From positions 2,790,001 through 2,854,000 of the forward strand of contig NZ_OZ257126.1 in assembly GCF_965278975.1 (NCBI RefSeq): a DNA stretch of 64,000 nucleotides, given 5' to 3'. The DNA comes from Ferrovibrio sp965278975 (GTDB lineage: Bacteria > Pseudomonadota > Alphaproteobacteria > Ferrovibrionales > Ferrovibrionaceae). A program made the translations under genes and the position numbers. The notes below the pieces were generated by a model. It saw only the letters and a program-made list of their open reading frames with translations. It was not told the origin of the DNA and searched no databases. Below, in pieces: positions 44,105-52,732 of the stretch (positions are counted from its first letter, which is position 1; each line of letters starts with the position of its first letter).

Positions 44105-44262
44105 TCGTTAGATGTTGCGTCGCAGCATCTTCCGGTTTTTGGCTTCGGCCAGAAACTTGGCTGTGGACAGCTCCCCCGCTGTCCCGGCCGTCCGCGCGTC
44201 TCGCGCGCGGAGCCTCCCTGTTAAGACTTAACCGGCTGGGTTTCCCGGCCGGTTTTTTTTTG
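44105..44262 (+). ncRNA. Candidate structured small RNA of four hairpins plus terminator
   Basis: In a gene-free gap after the kinase, five stem-loops follow one another. They are GATGTTGC/GCAGCATC (44111-44129, one GU pair); TTTTTGGC-TTCG-GCCAGAAA with a UUCG tetraloop (44136-44155); GGACAGC/GCTGTCC (44165-44184); CCGCGCG/CGCGCGG (44192-44210); and the terminator stem with a T-run (44230-44261). TTATAT near 44093-44098 could be a -10 box, which would place a start near 44105. A CCTCCCTG stretch between hairpins 4 and 5 could pair with Shine-Dalgarno sequences. I do not recognise it as 6S, SRP, tmRNA or RNase P. A long 3' UTR of the kinase is the main alternative. Confidence 0.5.
44230..44261 (+). 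terminator. Intrinsic terminator closing the candidate RNA
   Basis: An 11-base-pair stem (AACCGGCTGGG with CCCGGCCGGTT, one GU pair) closes over TTT and is followed by a run of Ts. It lies about 205 bases after the kinase stop and faces the convergent HAD gene. Confidence 0.93.
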
Positions 44263-44286
44263 ATCAGACTGGATCGGTCAAGCCTA

Positions 44287-44937
44287 TCAGTTCAGGCGGC
44301 CAAGCAGCGCGTCCATGCCACGCAGCAACTCGCAGCCCATGGCGGTGAAGGCAGCGTCGGCCGCCGAAGGTTCCGGGCGGAAGGCCAGCACGCGCATGCC
44401 GGCACGGATGCCGGCGGTGGCGCCGGGCAGGCTGTCTTCCACCACCAGGCAATCACCGGGCCGCGCGCCCATCTGCGCCGCGGCATGCAGAAACACATCG
44501 GGTTCCGGCTTGCCGCGCGCCACCTGTTCGGCGCTGAAAAGATGGCTGCCGAAATGCGGCCGCAGCCGCGTCAGTTCCAGGCTCAGGGCGATCTTTTCCA
44601 GATCCGAGGAGGAAGCGACGCAGCGCGGCAGGGTCAGCGCCTCAAGCATCGCCGGCACGCCGGGGATCGGCTGCAATTCGGCGCGCATGCGGGCATAGGT
44701 GGCGGCTTGCAGGTCGTCGCGGAAGCCAGCGGGGATTTCCAGGCCATACTGCTCGCGCGCATGCTTGAAGCAGCTTTGCAGGTTGAGGCCGGTGAAATCC
44801 TCCGTCACGCGGGCTTCATTGATGCCGGGATCGAGGCCCAGCGTTACCAGCTTTTCGTAGAAGACCTGATTCGCCAGCGGCTCAGAATCCACCAGTGTGC
44901 CGTCGAGATCGAAGATAACCAGCGTTGGAGCCGCCAT
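44287..44937 (-). CDS. HAD family phosphatase (beta-phosphoglucomutase-like)
   Basis: This 216-residue hydrolase has HAD motif I DLDGTLVDSE near residue 10, a helical cap (about 18-85), motif II VASSS, motif III GKPEPDVF, and motif IV VVEDSLPGATAGIRAG. It belongs to the subfamily with phosphoglycolate phosphatase and beta-phosphoglucomutase; the real substrate is unknown. I selected ATG 44937; a GTG ten codons upstream (44967) is less likely. Msr genes lie next on the same strand, 49 bases upstream. Confidence 0.9.
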   Translation of the reverse strand: MAAPTLVIFDLDGTLVDSEPLANQVFYEKLVTLGLDPGINEARVTEDFTGLNLQSCFKHAREQYGLEIPAGFRDDLQAATYARMRAELQPIPGVPAMLEALTLPRCVASSSDLEKIALSLELTRLRPHFGSHLFSAEQVARGKPEPDVFLHAAAQMGARPGDCLVVEDSLPGATAGIRAGMRVLAFRPEPSAADAAFTAMGCELLRGMDALLGRLN

Positions 44938-44986
44938 GGCGTGTCCCGCGAAGAAACAGGGGGACACGCACTATAGCGCCGCAAAG

Positions 44987-45964
44987 TTACATGAACAGCT
45001 TCCGGCCGGTGCCGCCCTCGATATCCTTGTAGAGCGCGGCGACCTGCTCGCCATAGCCGTTATAGATCACGCTGGGGATGCGTTTGCCGGTGCCGATGAT
45101 TTCTTCCGTCGCCTGGCTCCAGCGCGGATGCGCCACGGCCGGATTCACATTGGCCCAGAAACCGTATTCATCCGGCGCCAGCCCTTCCCAGAAGGTGCGC
45201 GGGCGCTCGTTGGTGAAGGAGAAGCGCACAATGGATTTCACCGACTTGAAGCCGTATTTCCACGGCGTCGCCAGCCGGATCGGCGCGCCCATCTGCTTCG
45301 GCAGCGGCTTGCCATAGGCGCCGGTGACCATGAAGGCCAGTTCGTTCATGGCCTCGGCCATGCTCAGGCCTTCGGTATAGGGCCAGGGATACCAGTCCTG
45401 GCGCTGGCCACGCGCTTCGTCGCTGCGCACGAAGGTTTCCATCCGCAGATATTTCGGATCACCTGCCGGCTTAGCGAATTTCACCAGTTCGCTGAGCTGG
45501 AAGCCGCTCCATGGCACCGTCATGGCCCAGGCTTCGACACAGCGGAAGCGGTAGACGCGTTCTTCGATCGGCATCTTGCGGATCAGTTCCTCGGCATCGA
45601 TCTCGATCGGCTTTTCCACCATGCCGTCGATCTGGATGCGCCAGGGCTTGATGGTCAGCTTCTGTGCCGAGTCCGCGATGTATTTGTTGGTGCCGAATTC
45701 GTAGAAGTTATTGTAGTTGGTGGCGGTCTTTTCTTCGGTCAGGTCGCGGCCAGCCTGATAGGCCGCATTGCGCTTGGCCGGATAGAGTTCCGGCGCCACC
45801 AGTGCAGGAGCCTTGGCCTGCGCCAGAGCCTTGCTCCCCAGGCCGGCAGCCACCGCCGCGGCACCGGCCAGGCCGAAAATCGCCGCGCGCCGGTCGAGAA
45901 AATGCTTCTCCGGCGTGATCTCGTTTTCCTTGATCTCCCAGCCACGCCCGCGCTTGATCAGCAT
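44987..45964 (-). CDS. msrP: Protein-methionine-sulfoxide reductase catalytic subunit MsrP
   Basis: This 325-residue Mo-pterin enzyme repairs oxidised methionines in periplasmic proteins. It has a Tat signal (FLDRRAAIFGLAG) and the molybdenum-ligand Cys in RFRCVEAWAMTVPWSG, followed by GAPIRLATPWKYGFKSVKSI. AGGACA before the ATG fixes the start at 45964. The haem membrane partner msrQ usually follows msrP but is not present here; the neighbours are a HAD phosphatase and dps. It needs the mononuclear pterin (MPT) form rather than bis-MGD. Electrons may come from a distant MsrQ or another donor. Confidence 0.93.
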   Translation of the reverse strand: MLIKRGRGWEIKENEITPEKHFLDRRAAIFGLAGAAAVAAGLGSKALAQAKAPALVAPELYPAKRNAAYQAGRDLTEEKTATNYNNFYEFGTNKYIADSAQKLTIKPWRIQIDGMVEKPIEIDAEELIRKMPIEERVYRFRCVEAWAMTVPWSGFQLSELVKFAKPAGDPKYLRMETFVRSDEARGQRQDWYPWPYTEGLSMAEAMNELAFMVTGAYGKPLPKQMGAPIRLATPWKYGFKSVKSIVRFSFTNERPRTFWEGLAPDEYGFWANVNPAVAHPRWSQATEEIIGTGKRIPSVIYNGYGEQVAALYKDIEGGTGRKLFM

Positions 45965-45992
45965 TGTCCTGTTCCTGCTCTGGAATTGAAAA

Positions 45993-46029
45993 CACCCGGC
46001 GTGGAAGGTAGCCCTTCCGCCGCCGGGTG
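45993..46029 (-). terminator. Intrinsic terminator after dps
   Basis: A long stem (CACCCGGCG, one bulge, GGAAGG, loop TAGC, complement) reads toward the minus strand and is followed there by TTTTCAATT. It stands between the dps stop and the msrP start, so it should end the dps transcript. Confidence 0.82.
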
Positions 46030-46080
46030 CCAATCAAGCTTGAGTGAGCGGCAATGCCGCCCGCTCACGAAATACTGAAC

Positions 46081-46551
46081 TTACTTCTCCAGCAGCGAAC
46101 GCAGCATCCAGGCGGTCTTTTCATGCACCTGCAGGCGCTGCGTCAGCAGATCGGCGGTCGGCTCGTCGCTGGCCTTGTCGGCCACCGGGAACACCGCGCG
46201 GGCGGTGCGCGCCACGGCTTCGTGGCCCTTCACCAGATCCTTGATCATGTCGGTGGCAGCCGGGATCGTCTCCACTTCCTTGATGCTGGAGAGTTTCACG
46301 AACTTGGCATAGGTGCCCGGTGCCGCGACACCCAGGGCGCGGATGCGCTCGGCAATGGCATCCACCGCCAGCGCGAGTTCGTTGTAGTGGGTCTCGAACA
46401 TCAGATGCAGGGTCTGGAACATCGGGCCGGTGACGTTCCAGTGGTAGTTATGGGTCTTGAGGTAGAGCGTGTAGGTGTCGGCGAGCAGGCGCGACAGGCC
46501 ATCCGCAATCTTCTTCCGGTCCTTCTCGGCAATGCCAATATCGATTTCCAT
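46081..46551 (-). CDS. dps: Dps family ferritin-like DNA-protection protein
   Basis: This 156-residue four-helix protein forms a dodecamer that oxidises and stores iron and protects DNA. Ferroxidase residues are in KTHNYHWNVTGPMFQTLHLMFETHYNELALAVDAIAERIRALG. The N-terminus is short and lacks the Lys-rich tail used for DNA binding by E. coli Dps, so protection may be mainly by iron sequestration. AAGGAGA before the ATG fixes the start. It has its own terminator and is divergent from folP. Confidence 0.94.
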   Translation of the reverse strand: MEIDIGIAEKDRKKIADGLSRLLADTYTLYLKTHNYHWNVTGPMFQTLHLMFETHYNELALAVDAIAERIRALGVAAPGTYAKFVKLSSIKEVETIPAATDMIKDLVKGHEAVARTARAVFPVADKASDEPTADLLTQRLQVHEKTAWMLRSLLEK

Positions 46552-46729
46552 GGGGGCTCTCCTTCTTTACTTAACCGGTTTATCCAATGGTACGAGACTA
46601 GAATTACTCCAGAAATGTGGCAACAGATTGGTTTGACAATGGGTTTTCCGCGATTTCCTGGAGCGGTTCCAATTCGCAGCCCGGATGCAGGGGTTGCGGG
46701 GCCGAATCGAACGCGATAGGAACGCCGGC

Positions 46730-47563
46730 ATGACGGATCTGCCCCCTATGCTTGGCTGGGATTGGTCGCGGCCCATCGTCATGGGTATCGTCAATGCCAC
46801 CGACGACAGCTTTTCCGGCGATGGCCTCGGTGCTGCCGCTGATGCCGCCATTGCCCAGGCCCGCGCCATGGTGGCGCAGGGCGCCGATGTGATCGATATC
46901 GGCGCGGAATCGACCCGCCCCGGGGCGGCGGCGATAGCGCCAGAAGCTGAAATCGCCCGCCTGCTGCCGGTACTGGAAGGCCTGCGGAATCTCGCCCGTC
47001 CGATCAGCATCGACACCCGCCATGCCGCCACGATGCGCGCGGTGCTGCGGGCCGGGGCCGCTATCATCAACGATATCAGCGCCCTGGAGGACGATCCGGC
47101 GGCCCTGGGCGTGGTGGCGGGCAGTGATTGCGCCGTGGTGCTGATGCACAAGCAGGGGCAGCCGACCAGCATGCAGCAGGCGCCAAGCTATGAGGATGTG
47201 GTGGCCGAGGTGCTGGATTATCTCCGCCGCCGCATAGCTGCCTGCGAGGCTGCCGGCATTGCCCGGGCCCGCCTGATCGTTGATCCGGGTATCGGCTTCG
47301 GCAAGACCCCGGCGCATAACCTGGCGCTGATGCGGGCCCTGCCGCGCTTTGGCGCCTTGGGCTGCCCGGTGCTGCTGGGGGTGTCGCGCAAGAGTTTCAT
47401 CGGCCATCTCACCGGCGAAACGGTGCCGACCATGCGCATCCCTGGTTCGGTGGCTGCCGCGCTGTGGGGGGCTGCCCATGGCGCCCATATCCTGCGCGTG
47501 CATGATGTGGATAAGACGGTTCAGGCCCTGCGGGTTTGGCAGGGTCTGGAGGGTGTCGTATAG
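46730..47563 (+). CDS. folP: Dihydropteroate synthase
   Basis: This 277-residue TIM-barrel enzyme condenses pterin diphosphate with p-aminobenzoate in folate synthesis. Signatures are IVMGIVNATDDSFSGDG, VIDIGAESTRPGA, INDISAL, LIVDPGIGFGKTPAHNLALM and LLGVSRKSFIGHLTG. TGRIPGS-like end motif is TMRIPGSVAAALWGAAHGAHILRVHDV. ATG 46730 with AGG upstream is preferred over a frame open from 46685. It starts the folP-glmM-thiD run common in Rhodospirillales. Confidence 0.96.
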   Translation: MTDLPPMLGWDWSRPIVMGIVNATDDSFSGDGLGAAADAAIAQARAMVAQGADVIDIGAESTRPGAAAIAPEAEIARLLPVLEGLRNLARPISIDTRHAATMRAVLRAGAAIINDISALEDDPAALGVVAGSDCAVVLMHKQGQPTSMQQAPSYEDVVAEVLDYLRRRIAACEAAGIARARLIVDPGIGFGKTPAHNLALMRALPRFGALGCPVLLGVSRKSFIGHLTGETVPTMRIPGSVAAALWGAAHGAHILRVHDVDKTVQALRVWQGLEGVV

Positions 47564-47617
47564 TTCTGTCGCATTTTCCCCGAGTCGCCCTAGGCCCCCC
47601 GGTTTCCCAGAGGCTTT

Positions 47618-48961
47618 ATGTCACGACGCTTTTTCGGCACCGATGGTATTCGCGGCCTGGCCAATGCCGAGCCGATCTCGGCTGCTACGGCCCTGAAAGT
47701 AGGGATGGCAGCCGGTGCCTATTTCACCCGGGGCGACCACCGCCACCGTGTGCTGATCGGCAAGGATACCCGCCTTTCCGGCTACATGCTGGAACCAGCC
47801 CTGGTGGCCGGCTTCACCGCTGTGGGCATGGATGTGTTCATGGTCGGGCCGATGCCGACGCCGGCGGTGGCGATGCTGACCCGCGCCCTGCGCTGCGATC
47901 TTGGCGTGATGATCTCGGCTTCGCACAATCCCTACCACGATAACGGCATCAAGCTGTTCGGCCCCGATGGCTATAAGCTTTCGGATGCCGCTGAATCCGA
48001 GATCGAAGCGATGATCCTCGGCGAAGCGCAGCCGCCCCTGGCCGAGCCTGCGAAGCTGGGCCGCGCCAAGCGGCTGGAAGATGCCGGCGGCCGTTATGTC
48101 GAATTCGCCAAGGCGACCCTGCCCAAGGGCCAGAAACTGGCCGGCCTCAAGGTGGTGGTCGATTGCGCCAATGGCGCCGCCTACAAGGTGGCGCCGAATG
48201 TGCTGTGGGAACTGGAAGCCGATGTCATCGCCATCGGCGTGAAGCCGGATGGCTTCAACATCAACAAGGCATGTGGCTCCACTCATCCGCGTGCCTTGCA
48301 GCAAGCGGTGCTGGAGCATGGCGCCGATCTCGGTCTGGCACTGGATGGCGATGCCGACCGCCTGGTGATGGTGGATGAGCGCGGCCAGGTGATCGATGGC
48401 GACCAGCTCATGGCCATTGTCGCCGAAAGCTGGCTGGCCCAGGGCAAGCTCAGCCGGGGTGGCCTGGCGGCCACGGTGATGTCGAATCTCGGCCTGGAGC
48501 GGTTCATCAACAATCTCGGGCTTGAACTGACCCGCACCAAGGTCGGCGACCGCTATGTGCTCGAAGCGATGCGCGAGCGCGGCTACAATCTCGGCGGCGA
48601 ACAATCCGGCCATATCATCCTGTCGGATTTCGCTACCACCGGCGATGGCCTGATTGCCGGTTTGCAGGTGATGTCGGCGCTGGTCGATTCAGGCCGCAAG
48701 GCCTCGGAATTCTGTCGCCGCTTCGAGCCATTCCCGCAGGTGCTGAAGAATGTGCGGGTGCAGGGCGCCGAGCCGCTGCAACTGCCCGCCGTGCGCGATG
48801 CGATCAAGGCCGGCGAGGCCAGATTGGCCGGCAATGGCCGCGTGCTGATCCGCCCCTCGGGCACCGAGCCGCTGATCCGCGTGATGGCGGAAGGCGAGGA
48901 TGAGCGCCTGGTCAGCGATGTGGTGGACAGCATTGTCGCTGCGCTTGAGCGCGCTGCGTGA
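47618..48961 (+). CDS. glmM: Phosphoglucosamine mutase
   Basis: This 447-residue enzyme turns glucosamine-6-phosphate into glucosamine-1-phosphate for peptidoglycan and LPS. The start reads SRRFFGTDGIRGLANAEP, the phosphoserine loop is MISASHNPYHDNGIKLFG, the metal loop is DGDADRLVMVDE, the sugar-binding EQSGHIILSD is seen at about 328-337, and the phosphate loop is RPSGTEPLIRVMAEG. It follows folP by 54 bases. Confidence 0.97.
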   Translation: MSRRFFGTDGIRGLANAEPISAATALKVGMAAGAYFTRGDHRHRVLIGKDTRLSGYMLEPALVAGFTAVGMDVFMVGPMPTPAVAMLTRALRCDLGVMISASHNPYHDNGIKLFGPDGYKLSDAAESEIEAMILGEAQPPLAEPAKLGRAKRLEDAGGRYVEFAKATLPKGQKLAGLKVVVDCANGAAYKVAPNVLWELEADVIAIGVKPDGFNINKACGSTHPRALQQAVLEHGADLGLALDGDADRLVMVDERGQVIDGDQLMAIVAESWLAQGKLSRGGLAATVMSNLGLERFINNLGLELTRTKVGDRYVLEAMRERGYNLGGEQSGHIILSDFATTGDGLIAGLQVMSALVDSGRKASEFCRRFEPFPQVLKNVRVQGAEPLQLPAVRDAIKAGEARLAGNGRVLIRPSGTEPLIRVMAEGEDERLVSDVVDSIVAALERAA

Positions 48962-48986
48962 ACCGCACTGAAATGAGATCGGCCGC

Positions 48987-49796
48987 ATGAGCGTCAACAA
49001 CCGCAACCGTGGCCGCGTGCTGATTGTCGCCGGATCGGATTCTGGCGGCGGCGCCGGAATCCAGGCAGATATCAAGACCGTGACCGCGCTGGGCGGTTAT
49101 GCCGCCACGGCGATTACCGCGCTCACCGCGCAGGACACGATAACGGTGCATGCGGTGCATGACGTGCCGGCGGATTTCGTGGCGCAGCAGATGCGCGTGG
49201 TTTTGCGCGATATCGGCGCCGATGCGATCAAGACCGGCATGCTGAACCGGCCCGAGGTGATCCATGCCATCGTGCAGGTGCTGGACGAACTGGCGCCCGA
49301 TGTGCCGCTGGTGGTCGATCCGGTGATGGTGGCCAAGGGCGGTGCGCGGCTGTTGCAGCCGGAAGCCGAAGTGGCATTGATCGAGCAGTTGATCCCGCGT
49401 GCAGCGGTGATTACGCCAAACCTGCCCGAGGCCGGCGCGCTGATCGGCCGCAGCGTTGCCGATGCCGCATCGATGGAGCTGGCGGCGCGTGACCTGCTGG
49501 CGCTGCGCCCGCGTGCGGTGCTGTTGAAAGGCGGCCATCTGGAAGGCGATGAATTGGTCGATCTGCTGCTCGACCGCCAGGGCGTGCAGCGTTTCACCAG
49601 CACCAAGCTGCATACCCGCTCGACCCATGGCACCGGCTGCACGCTGGCTTCCGCCATTGCCACCGGCCTGGCACTGGGCCAGCCGCTGGCCGAGGCGGTG
49701 ATCGATGCGCGCCGCTATGTACGCCGCGCCATGGAGACCGCACCCGGCTTCGGCCAGGGCCATGGTCCGCTCAATCACGGGCACCGGATAGTCTAA
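48987..49796 (+). CDS. thiD: Hydroxymethylpyrimidine/phosphomethylpyrimidine kinase
   Basis: This 269-residue ribokinase-fold enzyme phosphorylates the HMP precursor of thiamine. Visible are the VLIVAGSDSGGGAGIQADIKT start, GMLNRPEVI, VVDPVMVAKGG, TPNLPEAG and the anion-hole region THGTGCTLASAIATGLALG. It lies 25 bases after glmM. Its stop overlaps that of the convergent permease gene by four bases. Confidence 0.95.
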   Translation: MSVNNRNRGRVLIVAGSDSGGGAGIQADIKTVTALGGYAATAITALTAQDTITVHAVHDVPADFVAQQMRVVLRDIGADAIKTGMLNRPEVIHAIVQVLDELAPDVPLVVDPVMVAKGGARLLQPEAEVALIEQLIPRAAVITPNLPEAGALIGRSVADAASMELAARDLLALRPRAVLLKGGHLEGDELVDLLLDRQGVQRFTSTKLHTRSTHGTGCTLASAIATGLALGQPLAEAVIDARRYVRRAMETAPGFGQGHGPLNHGHRIV

Positions 49797-51223
49797 GCGT
49801 TCAGCAGCAGGATCAGCAGTGCTACCAGCATCGCGCTGGCCAGCATCAGGCCGCCATAGCCGAGCGATGCGCGCAGCACGGCGCGTTCCTGGCCGGGAAT
49901 GGCGGCGAAGGCACAGGCCAGGGCCAGCTTGCCGGGAAACAGGCTGTTGATCAGGCTGCCGGTGGTGTTCTGCAAACCGGCAAGCCATAGCACGGGCATG
50001 CCGCTTTGCTCGGCCAGGGCGACCTGGATCGGTAGCATCAGGCTGTTGGAAGCGGTGTTCGATCCGGTGAGCAGGCCGGCCAGGCCGGAGAAAACCGGTG
50101 TGCCGAGCGGCGCCAGCGTGCCGGCGAAGCCATTCCATTGTGCCGCCAGTTCGGCCGCCATGCCGGAGCCGGCATAGAGCCGCGCCATGATCAGGAACAG
50201 CAGTGTCGCCCCAATGGATAGGCGGCCGCCGCGCCAGCTTTGTGCCACGATGGTTGGCAGGCGAGGGAGGCCGCCCTGCATCACCAGCGTGATCAGTGCC
50301 GCCAGCAGCAGCAGGGTGCCGGCATAATACAGCAGCGGGAAGGCCGGCATGTCGGGGAGGGGTTGCCAGACCAGCAGGCTCTGCAAAGTTGTGGCAATTT
50401 CGGGGATCAGGCGGGTGAACAGCAGCAATGCCAGCAGCAGGCCATAGGGCAGCACCAGGCGCCAGGCGACACGGTCGGCGAGAACATCGCGCCAATGCAG
50501 CAAAGCCAGCAGCGGCGCGGTGGCGAGCAGGCCGGCGGCATCGACAATGCCGGCGTAGTTGGCGGCGATCAGCAGGCCGATCAGGGCCAGCAGCAGCGCC
50601 AGTTCGCTGAGCTTGTCGCGGCGGTTGCCGGAGATGCCGCTCAGTTCCATGCCGTGCCAGAACCACGCCAGCATCACCAGCAGGGACGGTGCGATCACCA
50701 TGGCGGAATGGAAGCCGAAAGCCGGCAAAGGCAGATGTACCAGCGAGGCGCCGATCAGTGTGCCGATGCCTAGCGCACCCCAGGGCACCAGCATCTGGCT
50801 CGCCAGGCTGAGCACCGCGGCGCGCAGCGGCGGGATGCCCAGGCGCAGCAGGCCGCCGATGGCAACGGCGAAGCCGACACCGAAGCCGATGGCTGATTCC
50901 ACCACCGGGGCCGCGATGAAGCAGAGCACGAAGGCATGCAGATGCGGCCGACGCGATGCTGCGTCGTTACTGGCTCTGTTGCTGCCGAGGGTGTGGTGGA
51001 AGATCAGGCCGCCCAGCACCATGGCGCCGGAAAGCAGCGCCAGCCAGGCGCCTTTCAGCGTCTCGGCCCAGACCAGCGGCCAGTAATCCAGCGGCGTCAG
51101 CGTCGCGGCCAGCAGAGTCGCCAGCAGCCCGGCGCCACCGGCATAGAGCAGCGGCAGGCGGCTGCCGAGTACCAGCACGCCGACCAGCAGGATCGGCGCC
51201 AGGTAGGCTATAGTATTAAACAA
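49793..51223 (-). CDS. L-lactate permease (LctP)-like transporter
   Basis: This 476-residue, 12- to 14-helix transporter shows LctP-like stretches such as ESAIGFGVGFAVAIG, the SNRASND loop, SQMLVPWGALGIGTLIGA, GLLTGSNTASNSL and LQNTTGSLINSLFPGKLALACA. The start is probably the TTG at 51223, overlapping the upstream regulator by eight bases; an internal GTG is an alternative. LctP proteins are proton symporters for lactate or glycolate. The substrate here is not certain. The coupling to the MocR gene suggests joint transcription. Confidence 0.85.
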   Translation of the reverse strand: MFNTIAYLAPILLVGVLVLGSRLPLLYAGGAGLLATLLAATLTPLDYWPLVWAETLKGAWLALLSGAMVLGGLIFHHTLGSNRASNDAASRRPHLHAFVLCFIAAPVVESAIGFGVGFAVAIGGLLRLGIPPLRAAVLSLASQMLVPWGALGIGTLIGASLVHLPLPAFGFHSAMVIAPSLLVMLAWFWHGMELSGISGNRRDKLSELALLLALIGLLIAANYAGIVDAAGLLATAPLLALLHWRDVLADRVAWRLVLPYGLLLALLLFTRLIPEIATTLQSLLVWQPLPDMPAFPLLYYAGTLLLLAALITLVMQGGLPRLPTIVAQSWRGGRLSIGATLLFLIMARLYAGSGMAAELAAQWNGFAGTLAPLGTPVFSGLAGLLTGSNTASNSLMLPIQVALAEQSGMPVLWLAGLQNTTGSLINSLFPGKLALACAFAAIPGQERAVLRASLGYGGLMLASAMLVALLILLLNA

Positions 51224-52628
51224 CGCCGCGGCGGGCTTCGGGGCGGCGGTCGAGCAGGCCGCGCAGGCGGCGCAGGCCTTCAGCCAGTTCCTCACGGCTC
51301 GGCGACGGGGCGAGCGAGATACGCACCCACGGCGCCGGACTCTGGCGATGATCCGGCACGAAGGACGTGCAGCCGGCAATGCGCACGCCCTGCATCAGCG
51401 CCTGCGCCGTGAAGTCGTTCGACTGCCAGGGTTCGGGCAGCTCAACGAAGCAATGCAGGCTGGCCGGATGGCTCTTCATGCGGTAGCCGGCCAGGATTTC
51501 GGCGGCCAGTATCTGACGCGCGGCGGTTTCGGTGCGCAGACTGTCCAGCATCGTGGCGGCGGTGCCGTCCTCGATCCATTGCCGCACGATTTCCTGGTTG
51601 AGGCGCGGGTTGTTCACCGCAATGGCATGCTGTGCATCGGCGAAACGCTCGATCAGCGCCAGCGGTGCCGCCAGCCAGCCGACGCGGAGGCCGGGCGCCA
51701 TGCATTTCGAGGCGCTGGTGATGTAGATGGTGCGCTCTGGCGCCAGCGAAGCAATCGGTAGTGGCCGCTCGGTCACCACGAAGCCATAGACATCATCTTC
51801 GATGATGGTGAGGTCGTGCCGCCGCGCCACATCGACAATGGCCTGGCGCCGCTCCTGCGGCATGGTGGCATTGGTCGGGTTATGGATCGTCGGCTGCAGC
51901 ATGACAATGCGCGAGCCGGTTTCGCGCACGGCTTCATCCAGCGCCTCGGGCAGCATGCCGTGGTCATCCATCGCCACCGCATGCAGTGTCGCCGAACGCA
52001 GCCGCGCATTCTCATGGATGCCGCCATAGGTCAGGCTTTCCACCAGCACGGTCTCGCCCGCTTCGACCAGGGCCGTCATCACGATGGCGATGGCCTGCTG
52101 CGCGCCTGCGGTGGCAATCACCTGCTCGGGCGAAAGCTTGAGGCCGGTGCGGCCAATCCATTGCGCTGCTGCCGCGCGATGCGCCGGATCACCCAGGCTG
52201 CGGCTATAGCCGAGCAGATGCTCCAGGCCGCCGCGCGCCGCCAGGGTGCGCAGCGAACGGCGCAGAATGGGATCGTAGTCCGGCAGCATCGGTTCGTTAT
52301 GCGACAGCTCGATCAGGCCGGGCAGGCGCAGGCTCTGCACCGGTGCCAGCTCGCCCAGGGCTTCGCCAGCGGGCGAGTCGTCATTGCTTGAGCGCACGAA
52401 GGTGCCGCGCCCTACCTCGCCCGAAAGCAGGCCCTTCTGTTCGGCCAGCATGTAGCCGCGACTCACCGTGCCCACCGTGACGCCCAGCTTCCAGGCCAGG
52501 TCGCGCTGCGGCGGCAGGCGGCTGCCGGGCGGCAATTCGCCGGAGCGGACGGCGGTTTCGATAGCCGTGGCCAGCGCTTGGTAGCGCGGACCAGGGAATT
52601 GTTCGAGGTTGGGCGTCCATATTGTCAT
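51216..52628 (-). CDS. MocR-type regulator (GntR HTH fused to aminotransferase domain)
   Basis: This 470-residue protein has an N-terminal winged HTH (YQALATAIETAVRSGELPPGSRLPPQRDLAWKLGVTVGTVSRGYMLAEQKGLL) and a PLP-dependent aminotransferase-like domain. The likely PLP lysine is in YITSASKCMAPGLRVGWLA, with HNPTNATMPQERR and EDDVYGF nearby. MocR regulators use PLP or an amine ligand as signal. It is divergent from the DUF1127 and PhzF genes across a control region rich in TTGA/TCAAT repeats, which it probably binds, and it precedes the lactate-permease-like gene. Confidence 0.9.
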   Translation of the reverse strand: MTIWTPNLEQFPGPRYQALATAIETAVRSGELPPGSRLPPQRDLAWKLGVTVGTVSRGYMLAEQKGLLSGEVGRGTFVRSSNDDSPAGEALGELAPVQSLRLPGLIELSHNEPMLPDYDPILRRSLRTLAARGGLEHLLGYSRSLGDPAHRAAAAQWIGRTGLKLSPEQVIATAGAQQAIAIVMTALVEAGETVLVESLTYGGIHENARLRSATLHAVAMDDHGMLPEALDEAVRETGSRIVMLQPTIHNPTNATMPQERRQAIVDVARRHDLTIIEDDVYGFVVTERPLPIASLAPERTIYITSASKCMAPGLRVGWLAAPLALIERFADAQHAIAVNNPRLNQEIVRQWIEDGTAATMLDSLRTETAARQILAAEILAGYRMKSHPASLHCFVELPEPWQSNDFTAQALMQGVRIAGCTSFVPDHRQSPAPWVRISLAPSPSREELAEGLRRLRGLLDRRPEARRGVV

Positions 52629-52732
52629 GGTGTCAATATTTGCATTGACTGGATCAATGTGTCAATGACAAATTCAATCCAGACATTGAACCAATTCAAT
52701 GTCGCCCAAATTGACGGAGAAAGAACGGTGTC
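52629..52732. promoter_or_regulatory. Divergent MocR control region with repeated TCAAT/ATTGA half-sites
   Basis: The gap is AT-rich and holds many copies of one half-site: TCAAT-ATTTGC-ATTGA (around 52633-52648), ATTGA-CTGGA-TCAAT (next to it), and the perfect ATTGAA-CCAA-TTCAAT (around 52685-52700). An inverted pair, GACTGGATCAAT against TTCAATCCAGAC, brackets the middle. This fits a MocR-type operator that uses several spaced sites. Confidence 0.65.

Noticed and set aside
44033..44224. 63-codon plus-strand frame after the kinase
   Set aside because: No Shine-Dalgarno, no domain, and it runs through the series of stable hairpins; a structured RNA explains the region better.
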